From: Bog-756 sp963696495
GTDB lineage: Bacteria > Actinomycetota > Acidimicrobiia > Acidimicrobiales > RAAP-2
DNA: 64,000 nucleotides
Assembly: GCA_963696495.1 (NCBI GenBank)
Contig: CAVOKJ010000002.1
Coordinates: 248,001-312,000, forward strand
Direction: 5' to 3'
Numbering within the stretch: position 1 is the stretch's first letter; every line of letters starts with the position of its first letter. Positions 24,666 to 32,347 of the stretch are shown piece after piece. The notes below the pieces were generated by a model. That model was not told where the DNA came from, did not search any database, and saw only the letters and a program-made list of their open reading frames with translations. A program made the translations under genes and the position numbers.

Positions 24666-25844
24666 TCAGGGGAACACCCGGAACGAGGCGACGCTATAGG
24701 CCATGGCCACCGCCAGCAGGACGACCGACGAGGAGAGCACGGCGACGTAGGCGCGTCCTCGCAGCCAGGTCCCCACGGCGAGGATCAGGGGGAAGGCCAG
24801 CAGGATGAACCGGGGGCGCAGCCCGATCGGCGCGGAGATCAGCCCCATACCGGCAGCCGCCAATCCGTAGAGCAGGGGCGCCAGCGGCATCCGTTGGCGG
24901 ATGGCGACCACCGCGGCGAGGACGGTGAGCACGGTGCCGACGTAGAGGATGTCCCCCGTCTCGGTGACGGCGATCGGGTCCCGCAGGAAGACCGTGACGA
25001 TATGGACCGGGTAGACGAGTGACGGGTAGCTCTGCCAACCGCCCCGCTCGGTGAGCCGCCATGCGTTGAGGTTTCCCGTGTGGAGCCACAGCCAGAGCTG
25101 GTAGCCCACGAAGCCGAGCGGGGTGAGGACCGGCGCCGCCAACGCCCGCCAGTCCCGGTCGTCGGCGACGGCCCGGTAGGCACACCAGAGGCAGCTGACC
25201 TCGAAGGCCACGGCGACCGGTGTGGTCGCCGTGGCCAGCAGGCCGAGCACACCGGCGAGCAGCCAGCGACCCCGCATGAGGGCGATGAGCCCGAAGGCGA
25301 GGAACGTGATGGCGAATCCCTCGGAGTACACCAGGCTGAACACGAAGGTCCCGGGGAACATGGCGAACAGGAGCGTGGCCCGGTCCGCCGAGGCCTGGTC
25401 CGCGTAGTGCCGGACGAGCAGCCACACCCCGATGACCGCGCTCAGCCCGGTCACCTCGCTGACGATCATCCCCGTGGCCAGCATGGACAGACCGGTCAGG
25501 TCGGACAGCCACCGGATGGCCAGGGGGAACACCGGGAAGAAGGCGATGGTGCTGCCGGCCACGTGCCCGGCGTGATGGGGGAGGTGGCGGGGCCAACCTC
25601 GGGTGGCGGCCTTGAGGAACCACAGGCTGTCCCACCGGCTGATCTCCCTCGTGACGCTCCGGTGGGTGATGATCCCGGTGACGGCCAGGGTCAGCAGGGT
25701 CAGCGCCCTCGAGGCGAGGTAGATCACACTGGGTCGGGCCAGGAGCCGGGTCCACCGGCGCCACCGGCCGTCGCCACGGGCTCGGTCGGCCGATGGTGCG
25801 TCGATCTCCCTCTGGTGCTCCGGCAGCAGGGTCGACGACGTCAT
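24666..25844 (-). CDS. PIG-V-like membrane mannosyltransferase
   Basis: The 392-residue product has about ten helices. The first exported loop has SRWDSLWFLKAATRGW, matching the PIG-V/GT76 type of polyprenol-phosphate-mannose enzymes (acidic D in RWDS). STIAFFPVFPLAIRWLS and MFPGTFVFSLVYSEGFAI complete the family pattern. The ATG overlaps the MptB-like stop (ATGA), so the genes are coupled. Confidence 0.8.
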   Translation of the reverse strand: MTSSTLLPEHQREIDAPSADRARGDGRWRRWTRLLARPSVIYLASRALTLLTLAVTGIITHRSVTREISRWDSLWFLKAATRGWPRHLPHHAGHVAGSTIAFFPVFPLAIRWLSDLTGLSMLATGMIVSEVTGLSAVIGVWLLVRHYADQASADRATLLFAMFPGTFVFSLVYSEGFAITFLAFGLIALMRGRWLLAGVLGLLATATTPVAVAFEVSCLWCAYRAVADDRDWRALAAPVLTPLGFVGYQLWLWLHTGNLNAWRLTERGGWQSYPSLVYPVHIVTVFLRDPIAVTETGDILYVGTVLTVLAAVVAIRQRMPLAPLLYGLAAAGMGLISAPIGLRPRFILLAFPLILAVGTWLRGRAYVAVLSSSVVLLAVAMAYSVASFRVFP

Positions 25845-27331
25845 CCGGCGCCGACCCCCCCGGCACGACCGGTCACCACCGTCCGCCAGTGTCCGTCCCG
25901 GACCATCCAGGCGACACCTCCGAGGGTGGCCAGTGCCACCACCAGATACCAGGCGCCGCTGATCTCGGGCGTGCCCCCGGACCCCACGCCCAGCATGGCC
26001 AGTGCGGCCACTGCGGCCAGCACCTTGGAGCGCTGGGCGGTCGTGGCCGCCAGCAGCACCAGTCCCCACAGCAGGTACCAGGGCCACACGGTCGGGCTGG
26101 CGACGACGAAGAGCAACAGGGCCAGGCCCAGCGAGCGGACCACCTCGTGCCGGTGCACGGTCAGGAGCAGCCACAGGCACCCGAGGACTCCGGCGACGGC
26201 GAAGACGGTCTGGGTCACGGTGACCACGGACGACTGGAGGGCGGGCACGTGCACCAGGTGGAGCAGGTGGGAGACGAGGTCGCCCACCGCCACCGAGGGC
26301 GTCGAGGCGATGCGGAGCTCGGTGGGCACGTGCAGGGCGCTCGGGCCGAGCCACGAGAACCCGTACCCACAGGCCAGGGTGATCCCCACGAACACCGCCA
26401 GCGCCACGAGGACCGGCACCACCACCTCCCGCCAGCGGGCGGCGCCCCGACCGGAACGCACGTGGTCGACCACCAGGAACACGACGGCACCGGCGGCTGG
26501 CAGCTTCACCGTCGCCGCCACCGCGCACACGGCCAGGCCGGCGAGCAGGCGCCCCTCGACCGCCAGCGTCACCCCGGCCACCAGCAGGCCCACCATCAGG
26601 GCGTCGTTGTGGCCCGAGGAGAGGAAGCTGAACAGGGCCAGCGGGCTGAGCGCACCGAGCCACAGGGCCACGCCCGCATCGGTGCCCAGATGGCGGGCCA
26701 GGCGGGGCAGGAAGCACAGGGTGAGCGCCACCCCGACCAGCTCCAGCGAGCGGAAGACCAGCACTCCGGCGATCACCGAGGTCCCTGTGATGGCGGCCAG
26801 CACACGGGTGGCGCCGACGAACAGCGGGCCGTAGGGGGAGGAGGTGTGGCGCCACACCTCGGCCACCGACGAGAGCAGGGGCCCCGGGCCGAGGACGGCC
26901 GGGCCGACCGCGTAGGGGTCGAGCCCCCGATGGGCGATGACCCCCTGGGCGATGTAGCTGTAGACGTCGCGGCTGAACAGTGGGGGACCGAGGAGCAGGG
27001 GCAGGCCCCACAGCCCGAGGAGCAGCCACGACCAGCGGACGGTGAGCCGGCCGGCGAGCGCCTCGCTCCCGACCCCCAGCCAGGCCACGACCACCAGGGC
27101 CAAACCAATATAGAAGGTGACCAGGGCGACGGTGGTGCCTCCGGTCGGCACGGAGAACCACCACGAGGCAGCCCCGTGGCCGGGACGCGGGATCGAGCCG
27201 ATCCGGGTGCCGCTCAGCACCATCACCGACGAGCCCACCAGCCCGGCCGTGGCCCAGACGGCCAGTGCGGTGTCGGGTCGCCCGTGTCGGCGGTCGCTGT
27301 CGGCTCCGTGCACGGCGGTGGGCGTTCCCAC
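25841..27331 (-). CDS. mptB: MptB-like alpha-1,6-mannosyltransferase
   Basis: The 496-residue product has about thirteen helices. GPPLFSRDVYSYIAQGVIAHRGLDPYAVGP (about 120-150) has the acidic pair of GT-C enzymes, and WRHTSSPYGPLFV, SPLALFSFLSSGHNDALMVGLL and SPTVWPWYLLWGLVLL match MptA/MptB polyprenol-phosphomannose-dependent enzymes that build mycobacterial mannan cores. The GTG at 27331 has a perfect TTGGAGGAGAATC leader. It is the first gene of a leftward operon. Confidence 0.85.
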   Translation of the reverse strand: MGTPTAVHGADSDRRHGRPDTALAVWATAGLVGSSVMVLSGTRIGSIPRPGHGAASWWFSVPTGGTTVALVTFYIGLALVVVAWLGVGSEALAGRLTVRWSWLLLGLWGLPLLLGPPLFSRDVYSYIAQGVIAHRGLDPYAVGPAVLGPGPLLSSVAEVWRHTSSPYGPLFVGATRVLAAITGTSVIAGVLVFRSLELVGVALTLCFLPRLARHLGTDAGVALWLGALSPLALFSFLSSGHNDALMVGLLVAGVTLAVEGRLLAGLAVCAVAATVKLPAAGAVVFLVVDHVRSGRGAARWREVVVPVLVALAVFVGITLACGYGFSWLGPSALHVPTELRIASTPSVAVGDLVSHLLHLVHVPALQSSVVTVTQTVFAVAGVLGCLWLLLTVHRHEVVRSLGLALLLFVVASPTVWPWYLLWGLVLLAATTAQRSKVLAAVAALAMLGVGSGGTPEISGAWYLVVALATLGGVAWMVRDGHWRTVVTGRAGGVGAG

Positions 27332-27560
27332 GATTCTCCTCCAAGTCGACCCACCCGGCCGCAGGTCACCGGGCAGCGGGCCGTCCCAAACGATAGCCGG
27401 GGTCGGTCGTCGTGCAACCTCACGGGGCGGGCGCGCCGTGCGCGGTCGCACCCGGCCGGCCCGGCAGTGCCGACCAGTGATCGTGGCCGGCGAGGGTCCC
27501 TCCTGGTGGGGACGGGCCGTGGCCGGCGTGTTCCCGCCTCCGACCCGGGGCGCGGCACCC

Positions 27561-27566
27561 TAAGGT
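27561..27566 (+). promoter_or_regulatory. -10 hexamer for gamma-carbonic anhydrase gene (leaderless)
   Basis: TAAGGT lies exactly 6 bases before the ATG at 27573; no ribosome-binding site is present. Confidence 0.55.
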
Positions 27567-27572
27567 CGGCCC

Positions 27573-28091
27573 ATGGCAATCTACCGACTGGGCGATCAGG
27601 CGCCCTCCATCGACCCCGAGGCCTACGTCCACCCCGAGGCCGTCATCATCGGAGACGTCACCGTCGGCGCCGAGTCCACCGTGTGGCCGGGCGCGGTGCT
27701 GCGCGGCGACTACGGGACCATCCGCATCGGGTCACGGACCTCGGTCCAGGACGGGACGGTGATCCACGCCGGTCCCGGCTTCCCCACCGTCGTGGGTGAC
27801 GGCTGCGTCATCGGCCACCTGGCCCACCTGGAGGGGTGCCTCCTCGAGGACGACGCACTGGCCGGCTCGGGATCGGTCGTCCTCCATCATGCCGTCGTGA
27901 GGTCGGGTGCCACCGTCGGCGCCAACGCCGTCGTCCCCAACCGGATGGAGGTGCCCTCCGGGGCCCTGGCCATCGGGGTGCCGGCCCAGGTCCACCCGGG
28001 CCGGTCCAATCTCGAGATGATCCGGATGGCGGCATCGGAGTACGTGGCCAACGGCCGTCGTTACCGCTCGTCCCTCGTGCAGGTCGGATGA
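27573..28091 (+). CDS. Gamma-carbonic-anhydrase-like hexapeptide protein
   Basis: The 172-residue left-handed beta-helix protein has VLRGDYGTIRIGSRTSVQDG, with the conserved Arg44, Asp46, Gln59 and Asp60 of the family. Two zinc ligands are clear, His65 (VIHAG) and His82 (IGHLAHLEGC). The third, normally His five residues after His82, is Glu87 here; a His85 sits nearby. Many relatives are inactive or of unknown substrate, so catalysis is uncertain. Confidence 0.85.
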   Translation: MAIYRLGDQAPSIDPEAYVHPEAVIIGDVTVGAESTVWPGAVLRGDYGTIRIGSRTSVQDGTVIHAGPGFPTVVGDGCVIGHLAHLEGCLLEDDALAGSGSVVLHHAVVRSGATVGANAVVPNRMEVPSGALAIGVPAQVHPGRSNLEMIRMAASEYVANGRRYRSSLVQVG

Positions 28092-28188
28092 GCATCCCCG
28101 GCGCCCACAGAGGCCCGGTCGCGGTCGGTCGCCGTCCGGTGGCGGGAGCGCGCCGACGGGTGGGCGCGAGGCGAGGCAGACTCTGACG

Positions 28189-29163
28189 ATGCGAGGAACT
28201 GTTACCTGTGACGGGTCGGACATCGAGCTCACGCCGGCGGCCGTCAAGGATCTCCTCTCGAAGGGGTCGTTCTTCTGGCTCGACCTCGACGGGGTGGACG
28301 ACGCCGCCCGCGACCTCCTGCTCAACGCCTTCGATCTCCACCGCCTGGTGGTGGAGGACGCCCAGCACTTCGGGCAGCGCCCGAAGGTCGAGGACTACGA
28401 CGACTATACGTACCTCGTCGTCCACGGGGCGCCGGTCGACGGTTCGGGGACCAACGAGGTGCACTTCATCCTGAGCGACCACTACGTGATCACCGTCCAC
28501 CGGGGTCAGTGCCCGGCCCTCGACGAGGTGCGGACGCGGCTCAAGCTCCGCAAGGGGTCCGACGTCCGCCTCCCGGACATCACCCTTCTGTACCTGGTGA
28601 TCGACCACCTGGTGGACAGCTTCTTCCCGCTCCTCGACCAGTTCGACTCGGAGATCGACGACCTCGAGGATGCCATCCTGGTGAAGCCGACCGACGAGCA
28701 GCTCGGCACCCTGTTCGCCATGAAGCGGTCCCTCATCATCGTGCGCAAGGTGGTCACCCCACAACGGGACATGTTCGCCAGCATCTCGTCCGGGGTGACC
28801 GGGCTCCCCGGCCTCGACACCGACGGTCAGCGCTACATGCGGGACATCTACGACCACCTGATCCGCATCAGCGATCTCGTCGACGGCTACCGCGACCTGT
28901 TGAGCGGTGTGATGGACACGCACCTCTCGACCGTGTCGAACCGCCTCAACGTCGTCATGAAGCAGTTGACCATCATCGCCACCGTCTTCCTCCCGCTGTC
29001 GTTCCTCACCGGGTTCTTCGGCCAGAACTTCTCGTACCTGGTCTCCCACATCACCGGGCGGTGGCCGTTCTGGGTGTTCGGCATCGGCCTCGAGTTGGTC
29101 GCCGCCGCCGGGCTGCTGTACCTCTTCCGGAAGCGGGGGTGGCTCGGCGGTCCGTCCAACTGA
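28189..29163 (+). CDS. corA: CorA-family divalent cation transporter
   Basis: The 324-residue product has a cytoplasmic funnel domain to about 260, then two helices (LTIIATVFLPLSFLTGFFG and WVFGIGLELVAAAGLLYLF). The pore signature at the end of helix 1 is GFFGQNF, so GMN is replaced by GQN, as in some actinobacterial CorA-like proteins. Magnesium or cobalt transport is the family role; the changed motif makes selectivity uncertain. Confidence 0.85.
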   Translation: MRGTVTCDGSDIELTPAAVKDLLSKGSFFWLDLDGVDDAARDLLLNAFDLHRLVVEDAQHFGQRPKVEDYDDYTYLVVHGAPVDGSGTNEVHFILSDHYVITVHRGQCPALDEVRTRLKLRKGSDVRLPDITLLYLVIDHLVDSFFPLLDQFDSEIDDLEDAILVKPTDEQLGTLFAMKRSLIIVRKVVTPQRDMFASISSGVTGLPGLDTDGQRYMRDIYDHLIRISDLVDGYRDLLSGVMDTHLSTVSNRLNVVMKQLTIIATVFLPLSFLTGFFGQNFSYLVSHITGRWPFWVFGIGLELVAAAGLLYLFRKRGWLGGPSN

Positions 29164-29235
29164 ACCCTGGCCGTCCGTCCCATTGGATCCCGGCGGTCTC
29201 GTGCCCCGGGGTCTCGTGCCGGGGGGCGTGGTTCC

Positions 29236-29508
29236 CTAGTGGCGTCGTGCCCGGGCGGCGAGGATCGCCCGGCTCGACCGGAACGACATCAGGGACAAGA
29301 CCGAGGCGCAGGACAGCACCGAGCCGATGCCGAGGAAGCTGCCGACCGAGGCCACCGACACCGCCGAACCGATCGAGCCCACCGACAGGACGGACCCGAC
29401 GGACCCGACGGAGAGCACCGAACCCGTCGAGTTGATGCAGAGGAACGAGCGGGACGAACCGATCGACCAACGTGAGCCAGGTGCCGTTGCCGCTCCATCC
29501 GTTCCCAT
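29236..29508 (-). CDS. Ser/Val/Gly-repeat protein (90 aa)
   Basis: The 90-residue product starts MGTDGAATAPGSRWSIGSSRS, then shows GSVLSVGSVGSVLSVGSIGS-type repeats with a five- to six-residue period through residue 70, ending RSSRAILAARARRH. The regular Ser/Val/Gly pattern suggests a beta-solenoid or stacked sheet. Similar 'SVGSVLS' proteins are seen in actinobacteria with no known role. The matching rightward frame lacks such regularity in hydrophobic positions, so I prefer this strand. Confidence 0.6.
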   Translation of the reverse strand: MGTDGAATAPGSRWSIGSSRSFLCINSTGSVLSVGSVGSVLSVGSIGSAVSVASVGSFLGIGSVLSCASVLSLMSFRSSRAILAARARRH

Positions 29509-29624
29509 GCCGACCAGTATGGCCCCTGGCCGGCAGCGGTATCGTCCCGTGCGGACCGCAGTGCGGCCCCGAGCGGACGGGGGTGCGGCCCGCGCCCGAG
29601 GGGGGTCCCGGCCGTCGGGTGCGG

Positions 29625-30227
29625 CTACGGCGCCGGCGACTCGACGGCGTTGCCGGCCGGGTCGAGGACGTACCACCGGCCGCCGGCGTTGGTCAGCGCC
29701 TGGCCGGTCGCCTTTCCCGGCACATGGTCGGGCGGCCAGAAGTAGAGCGGCCATCCGTGGTATGTGATCTGGGTGGTGCCGTCAGTCCGGGGAGCGGTAC
29801 CGAGCAGACCCGGCTCGATGCCCGGTCCGGCGACCGGGGCGGCGATGCCGCTCGGAAGCGTGTCAGGGGGCCACTGCACCGCACAGATGCCGTAGCAGCG
29901 CGACGGTGACCCACGCCGGTCGTTCTCGAAGAGGTAGAGCGTGATCCCCTGACCGTCGGCGAGGACCGGGCCGAGCCCGTTCACGTCCATCACCTTGACC
30001 TCGTAGGTCGGGCCGTGTCCGAGCTTCGGGGGCGTGGTGGTGAAGGGCTGGGTGATGGCGGTGCCCGAACTCGTGCAGGCCGTGCCCACGGCGGCGACGA
30101 GCGCCAGGACGACGACGGGGAGGGCACGGCCGGTGCGGCTCGTGCCGGTGCGGCTCGTGCCGGTGCGGCTCGTGCCGGTGCGGCTCGTGCCGGTGCGGCG
30201 CCGGGCCCGTGGCCCGTCGCCCCTCAC
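29625..30227 (-). CDS. Secreted-repeat lipoprotein (PF03640 / COG4315 type)
   Basis: The 200-residue product begins with an Arg-rich segment containing four RTGTS repeats, then a lipoprotein signal (LALVAAVGTAC). The exported part has two 'secreted repeat' units: GPVLADGQGITLYLFENDRRG..CYGICAVQWPPDTLP and a second with TTQITYHGWPLYFWPPDHVPGKATGQAL. The family's function is unknown. GTG overlaps the DUF2889 stop (GTGA), so translation is coupled to it. Confidence 0.82.
   Translation of the reverse strand: MRGDGPRARRRTGTSRTGTSRTGTSRTGTSRTGRALPVVVLALVAAVGTACTSSGTAITQPFTTTPPKLGHGPTYEVKVMDVNGLGPVLADGQGITLYLFENDRRGSPSRCYGICAVQWPPDTLPSGIAAPVAGPGIEPGLLGTAPRTDGTTQITYHGWPLYFWPPDHVPGKATGQALTNAGGRWYVLDPAGNAVESPAP
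30131..30200 (-). repeat. 15-bp tandem repeats encoding RTGTS
   Basis: CGGTGCGGCTCGTGC (plus strand) occurs four times perfectly and once partially, in frame, inside the lipoprotein signal region. It lengthens the basic N-region before the hydrophobic signal. Confidence 0.85.
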
Positions 30228-30826
30228 GGCCGGTCGGCCGAGCGGAACCACTCGAGCGCCGGGGAAGGGTAGGGACCGGTACCGGGACGCCAGCCGGCGG
30301 CCAACTTCTGGTCGGCGACGCCCCCTTCGGCCCAGATGTGGCAACTGTCGCGCGCCCAGGGACTGCCGGTCCCGGTGAGCAGGTCGTCGGCGACGCCCCG
30401 GCTGACGGCCAGCGCTCTCCTGGAGGTGACCGCCTGGACCACGACCGGTCCGAGCGAACGGGCCAGCTGCTCCAGGTGGGTGCAGCCGCGCGGGCCGCCG
30501 AAGCGCGACTGCACCTGGCGCGTGTAGCCCCTCGCCACGCTCAGGCCGACCAGTCCGGCGAACGCCGGAGCGATCCCGGGACACTCGGTGTGGGGGAAGG
30601 TGTGCATCTCCGCCTGGGCCTCGGTGATGCAGAGGTCGTCCAGGCCGACGACCACCCGCAGCTCCATGTCGTGCACCCTGGACACGGCCTTCCCGTCCTC
30701 GGCCCACGGCCTCGAATCGACCAGCCGGCCCACGACGGTGAGGACATCGCCGTCGTCGAACGCGTCGTACTCGATGGACCTCCGGTGGAGCGGCACCCGC
30801 CCACCGGCGGGCGGAGCCTGCGTCAC
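30224..30826 (-). CDS. DUF2889-family protein
   Basis: The 200-residue product matches DUF2889: RRSIEYDAFDDGDVLTVVGRLVDSRPW, RVHDMELRVVVGLDDLCITEAQAEMHTFPHTECPGIAPAF and RFGGPRGCTHLEQLARSL, with the conserved His, Cys and GCTHL positions. It has no signal peptide. It overlaps both neighbours by 4 bases (GTGA at each end). Function unknown; the neighbours suggest a link to heme or to an exported lipoprotein. Confidence 0.85.
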   Translation of the reverse strand: MTQAPPAGGRVPLHRRSIEYDAFDDGDVLTVVGRLVDSRPWAEDGKAVSRVHDMELRVVVGLDDLCITEAQAEMHTFPHTECPGIAPAFAGLVGLSVARGYTRQVQSRFGGPRGCTHLEQLARSLGPVVVQAVTSRRALAVSRGVADDLLTGTGSPWARDSCHIWAEGGVADQKLAAGWRPGTGPYPSPALEWFRSADRP

Positions 30827-31182
30827 TGGCGGGCCGGGAGGTCGACGATGTCGTACGACCACAGTTCGCTGTGCGCTCCCACCGGAGGTGGATCCGCCGG
30901 GGCCGCCTGGTCGGGAGCGGCCGTGCCATCGGCGTCACCGGCCGCCGCCCCTCGGTGACCGTGAGCGAACGCGGGGGAGTGCAGCCATGCGTCGAAGGAC
31001 TCCTCGTCCCGCCAACGGGTGAGCACGAGCCACACGTCACGCTCGTCACTGGGCTGCAGCAGCTCGAATCCCTCGAAGCCGTCCGCATCGTCGACCGCCC
31101 CGGCCCGTTTGGCGAACCGTCGCGCCAATTCGTCGCCCGAACCCTCCCTGACGGTGATGGCATTGATCTTCACGATGGTCAT
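30823..31182 (-). CDS. mhuD: MhuD/IsdG-type heme-degrading monooxygenase
   Basis: The 119-residue product aligns closely with mycobacterial MhuD: MTIVKINAITVREGSGDELARRF, GFEGFELLQPSDERDVWLVLTRW, then DAWLHSPAFAHGHRG. The catalytic Asn7 and Trp66 are present, with heme-ligand His at 74 or 76. An Ala/Pro-rich insert (residues 78-100) precedes the last strand (ELWSYDIVDL). MhuD enzymes open heme to mycobilin and release iron. ATG at 31182 follows GGAGC; the upstream ATG is less likely. Confidence 0.8.
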   Translation of the reverse strand: MTIVKINAITVREGSGDELARRFAKRAGAVDDADGFEGFELLQPSDERDVWLVLTRWRDEESFDAWLHSPAFAHGHRGAAAGDADGTAAPDQAAPADPPPVGAHSELWSYDIVDLPARQ

Positions 31183-31296
31183 GCTCCGATCATTGCCCGA
31201 CCCGGCCACCTGTCCAAATCAGGGGCCGCCGGCCCGGGGACGGCCCGGCGAAGGTCACATGCACGTAATTACGGTGGTGTGATATCCTTAAATCCC

Positions 31297-31330
31297 AGGT
31301 TGAGCGTGAGGTTTGGTGCACGGTCAACCT
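31297..31330. promoter_or_regulatory. Inverted repeat in divergent promoter region
   Basis: AGGTTGA (31297-31303) and TCAACCT (31324-31330) form an inverted repeat with a 20-base spacer in the 172-base gap between the divergent mhuD-like and FtsR-like genes. An AT-rich patch (GTAATTACGG..GATATCCTTAAATC) lies next to it. It may be the regulator's own operator. Confidence 0.35.
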
Positions 31331-31354
31331 CTGATCGAGGTGGAGGAATCGACA

Positions 31355-31927
31355 GTGGCCGAAAGCAGGGACGAGACGCCCGGCGGGGACGGGCCGACCG
31401 CAGACGCGGTTCGCTCGGGTGAGGGGTTCCGGGGGGCACAGGTGTGCTCGCTGGTCGGTATCACCTACCGCCAGTTGGACTACTGGGCCAGGACGGGCCT
31501 GTTGCGTCCGTCGATCGCCGACGCCACCGGAAGCGGCAGCCAGCGCCGGTACTCCTACGGCGACGTGCTCGAGCTCAAGGTCATCAAACGGCTCCTCGAC
31601 GCCGGGCTCAAGCTGCAGCAGGCGCGCCAGGCCGTCGAGTGCCTGCGCGGCGACCTGGGGGCGGACCTGGCCTCCGCGCAGCTGGTGCTGGCCGGTGCCC
31701 GGTCGGTGCTCGCCCACTCCGACGGGGAGATCGTGGACCTGCTCGCGGGCGGCCAGGGCGTGTTCAACATCCTCCCCCTCTCCGGCGTGGTGTCCGAGCT
31801 CGATGCGGCCATCGTCGAGATCGGCGACGACACGTCCACCTCGCAGTCGCCCCGTCCGGACCGCCATCCGGCAGCAGGGCACCTGGACGGTGCCGTGGCC
31901 GATGCCGCCGGGGCCGTCCAGCGTTGA
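31355..31927 (+). CDS. ftsR: MerR-family regulator, FtsR (Rv1828) type
   Basis: The 190-residue product has a 40-residue flexible start, then a MerR HTH: VCSLVGITYRQLDYWARTGLLRPSI followed by GSGSQRRYSYGDVLELKVIKRLLDAGLKLQQAR (about 30-90). The C-terminal DGEIVDLLAGGQGVFNI matches Rv1828/FtsR, which activates ftsZ in corynebacteria. GTG at 31355 has GGTGGAGGAATCGACA in front. It starts a rightward run with the nuclease-like and gcv genes. Confidence 0.82.
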   Translation: MAESRDETPGGDGPTADAVRSGEGFRGAQVCSLVGITYRQLDYWARTGLLRPSIADATGSGSQRRYSYGDVLELKVIKRLLDAGLKLQQARQAVECLRGDLGADLASAQLVLAGARSVLAHSDGEIVDLLAGGQGVFNILPLSGVVSELDAAIVEIGDDTSTSQSPRPDRHPAAGHLDGAVADAAGAVQR

Positions 31928-32322
31928 CCGACACGCACCGCACCGTGCCGGCACCTCCGAAGTCGGAGACCCTCCGCTTCGCGCACGAGTCGGAGCACCG
32001 GTTCGCCCGCATCCTCGACTTCTACGGCGTCCTGTGGGAGTACGAGCCGGTTGAGTTCGCCCTGGAGTGGGACGCCACCGGGCGTCAGGTGTCGGGGTTC
32101 CGTCCCGACTTCTGGTTGCCCGAGCCCGGCCTGTTCGTGGAGCTCACCACCCTCAACCAGCGACTGGTCACGAAGAAGAACGGCAAGGTCCGTCGGCTGG
32201 CCCAGCTCCACCCCGATGTGCGGGTGACCCTGTTGTACCAGCGCGACACCCTGGCGCTCCTGTCCAAGTACGGCCTGGCCGGCGGCGGGCTGGGGCAGAC
32301 CGGGATCGCCCGCTCTGCCTGA
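31924..32322 (+). CDS. PD-(D/E)XK-nuclease-like protein
   Basis: The 132-residue product contains SEHRFARILDFYGVLWEYEP, then VSGFRPDFWLP..FVELTTLNQRLVTKKNGKVRRL. The RPDF..ExT..K arrangement resembles the PD-(D/E)XK nuclease core. Start is TTG overlapping the regulator's stop (TTGA), or GTG at 31945. Role unknown; linkage to FtsR and gcvT may be only operon structure. Confidence 0.65.
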   Translation: MTDTHRTVPAPPKSETLRFAHESEHRFARILDFYGVLWEYEPVEFALEWDATGRQVSGFRPDFWLPEPGLFVELTTLNQRLVTKKNGKVRRLAQLHPDVRVTLLYQRDTLALLSKYGLAGGGLGQTGIARSA

Positions 32323-32335
32323 ACGGGGGCGCCGC

Positions 32336-32341
32336 TATCAT
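32336..32341 (+). promoter_or_regulatory. -10 hexamer for gcvT (leaderless)
   Basis: TATCAT lies exactly 6 bases before the GTG at 32348 and overlaps no ribosome-binding site, so gcvT probably has its own leaderless transcript in addition to read-through. Confidence 0.55.
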
Positions 32342-32347
32342 CTCGCT

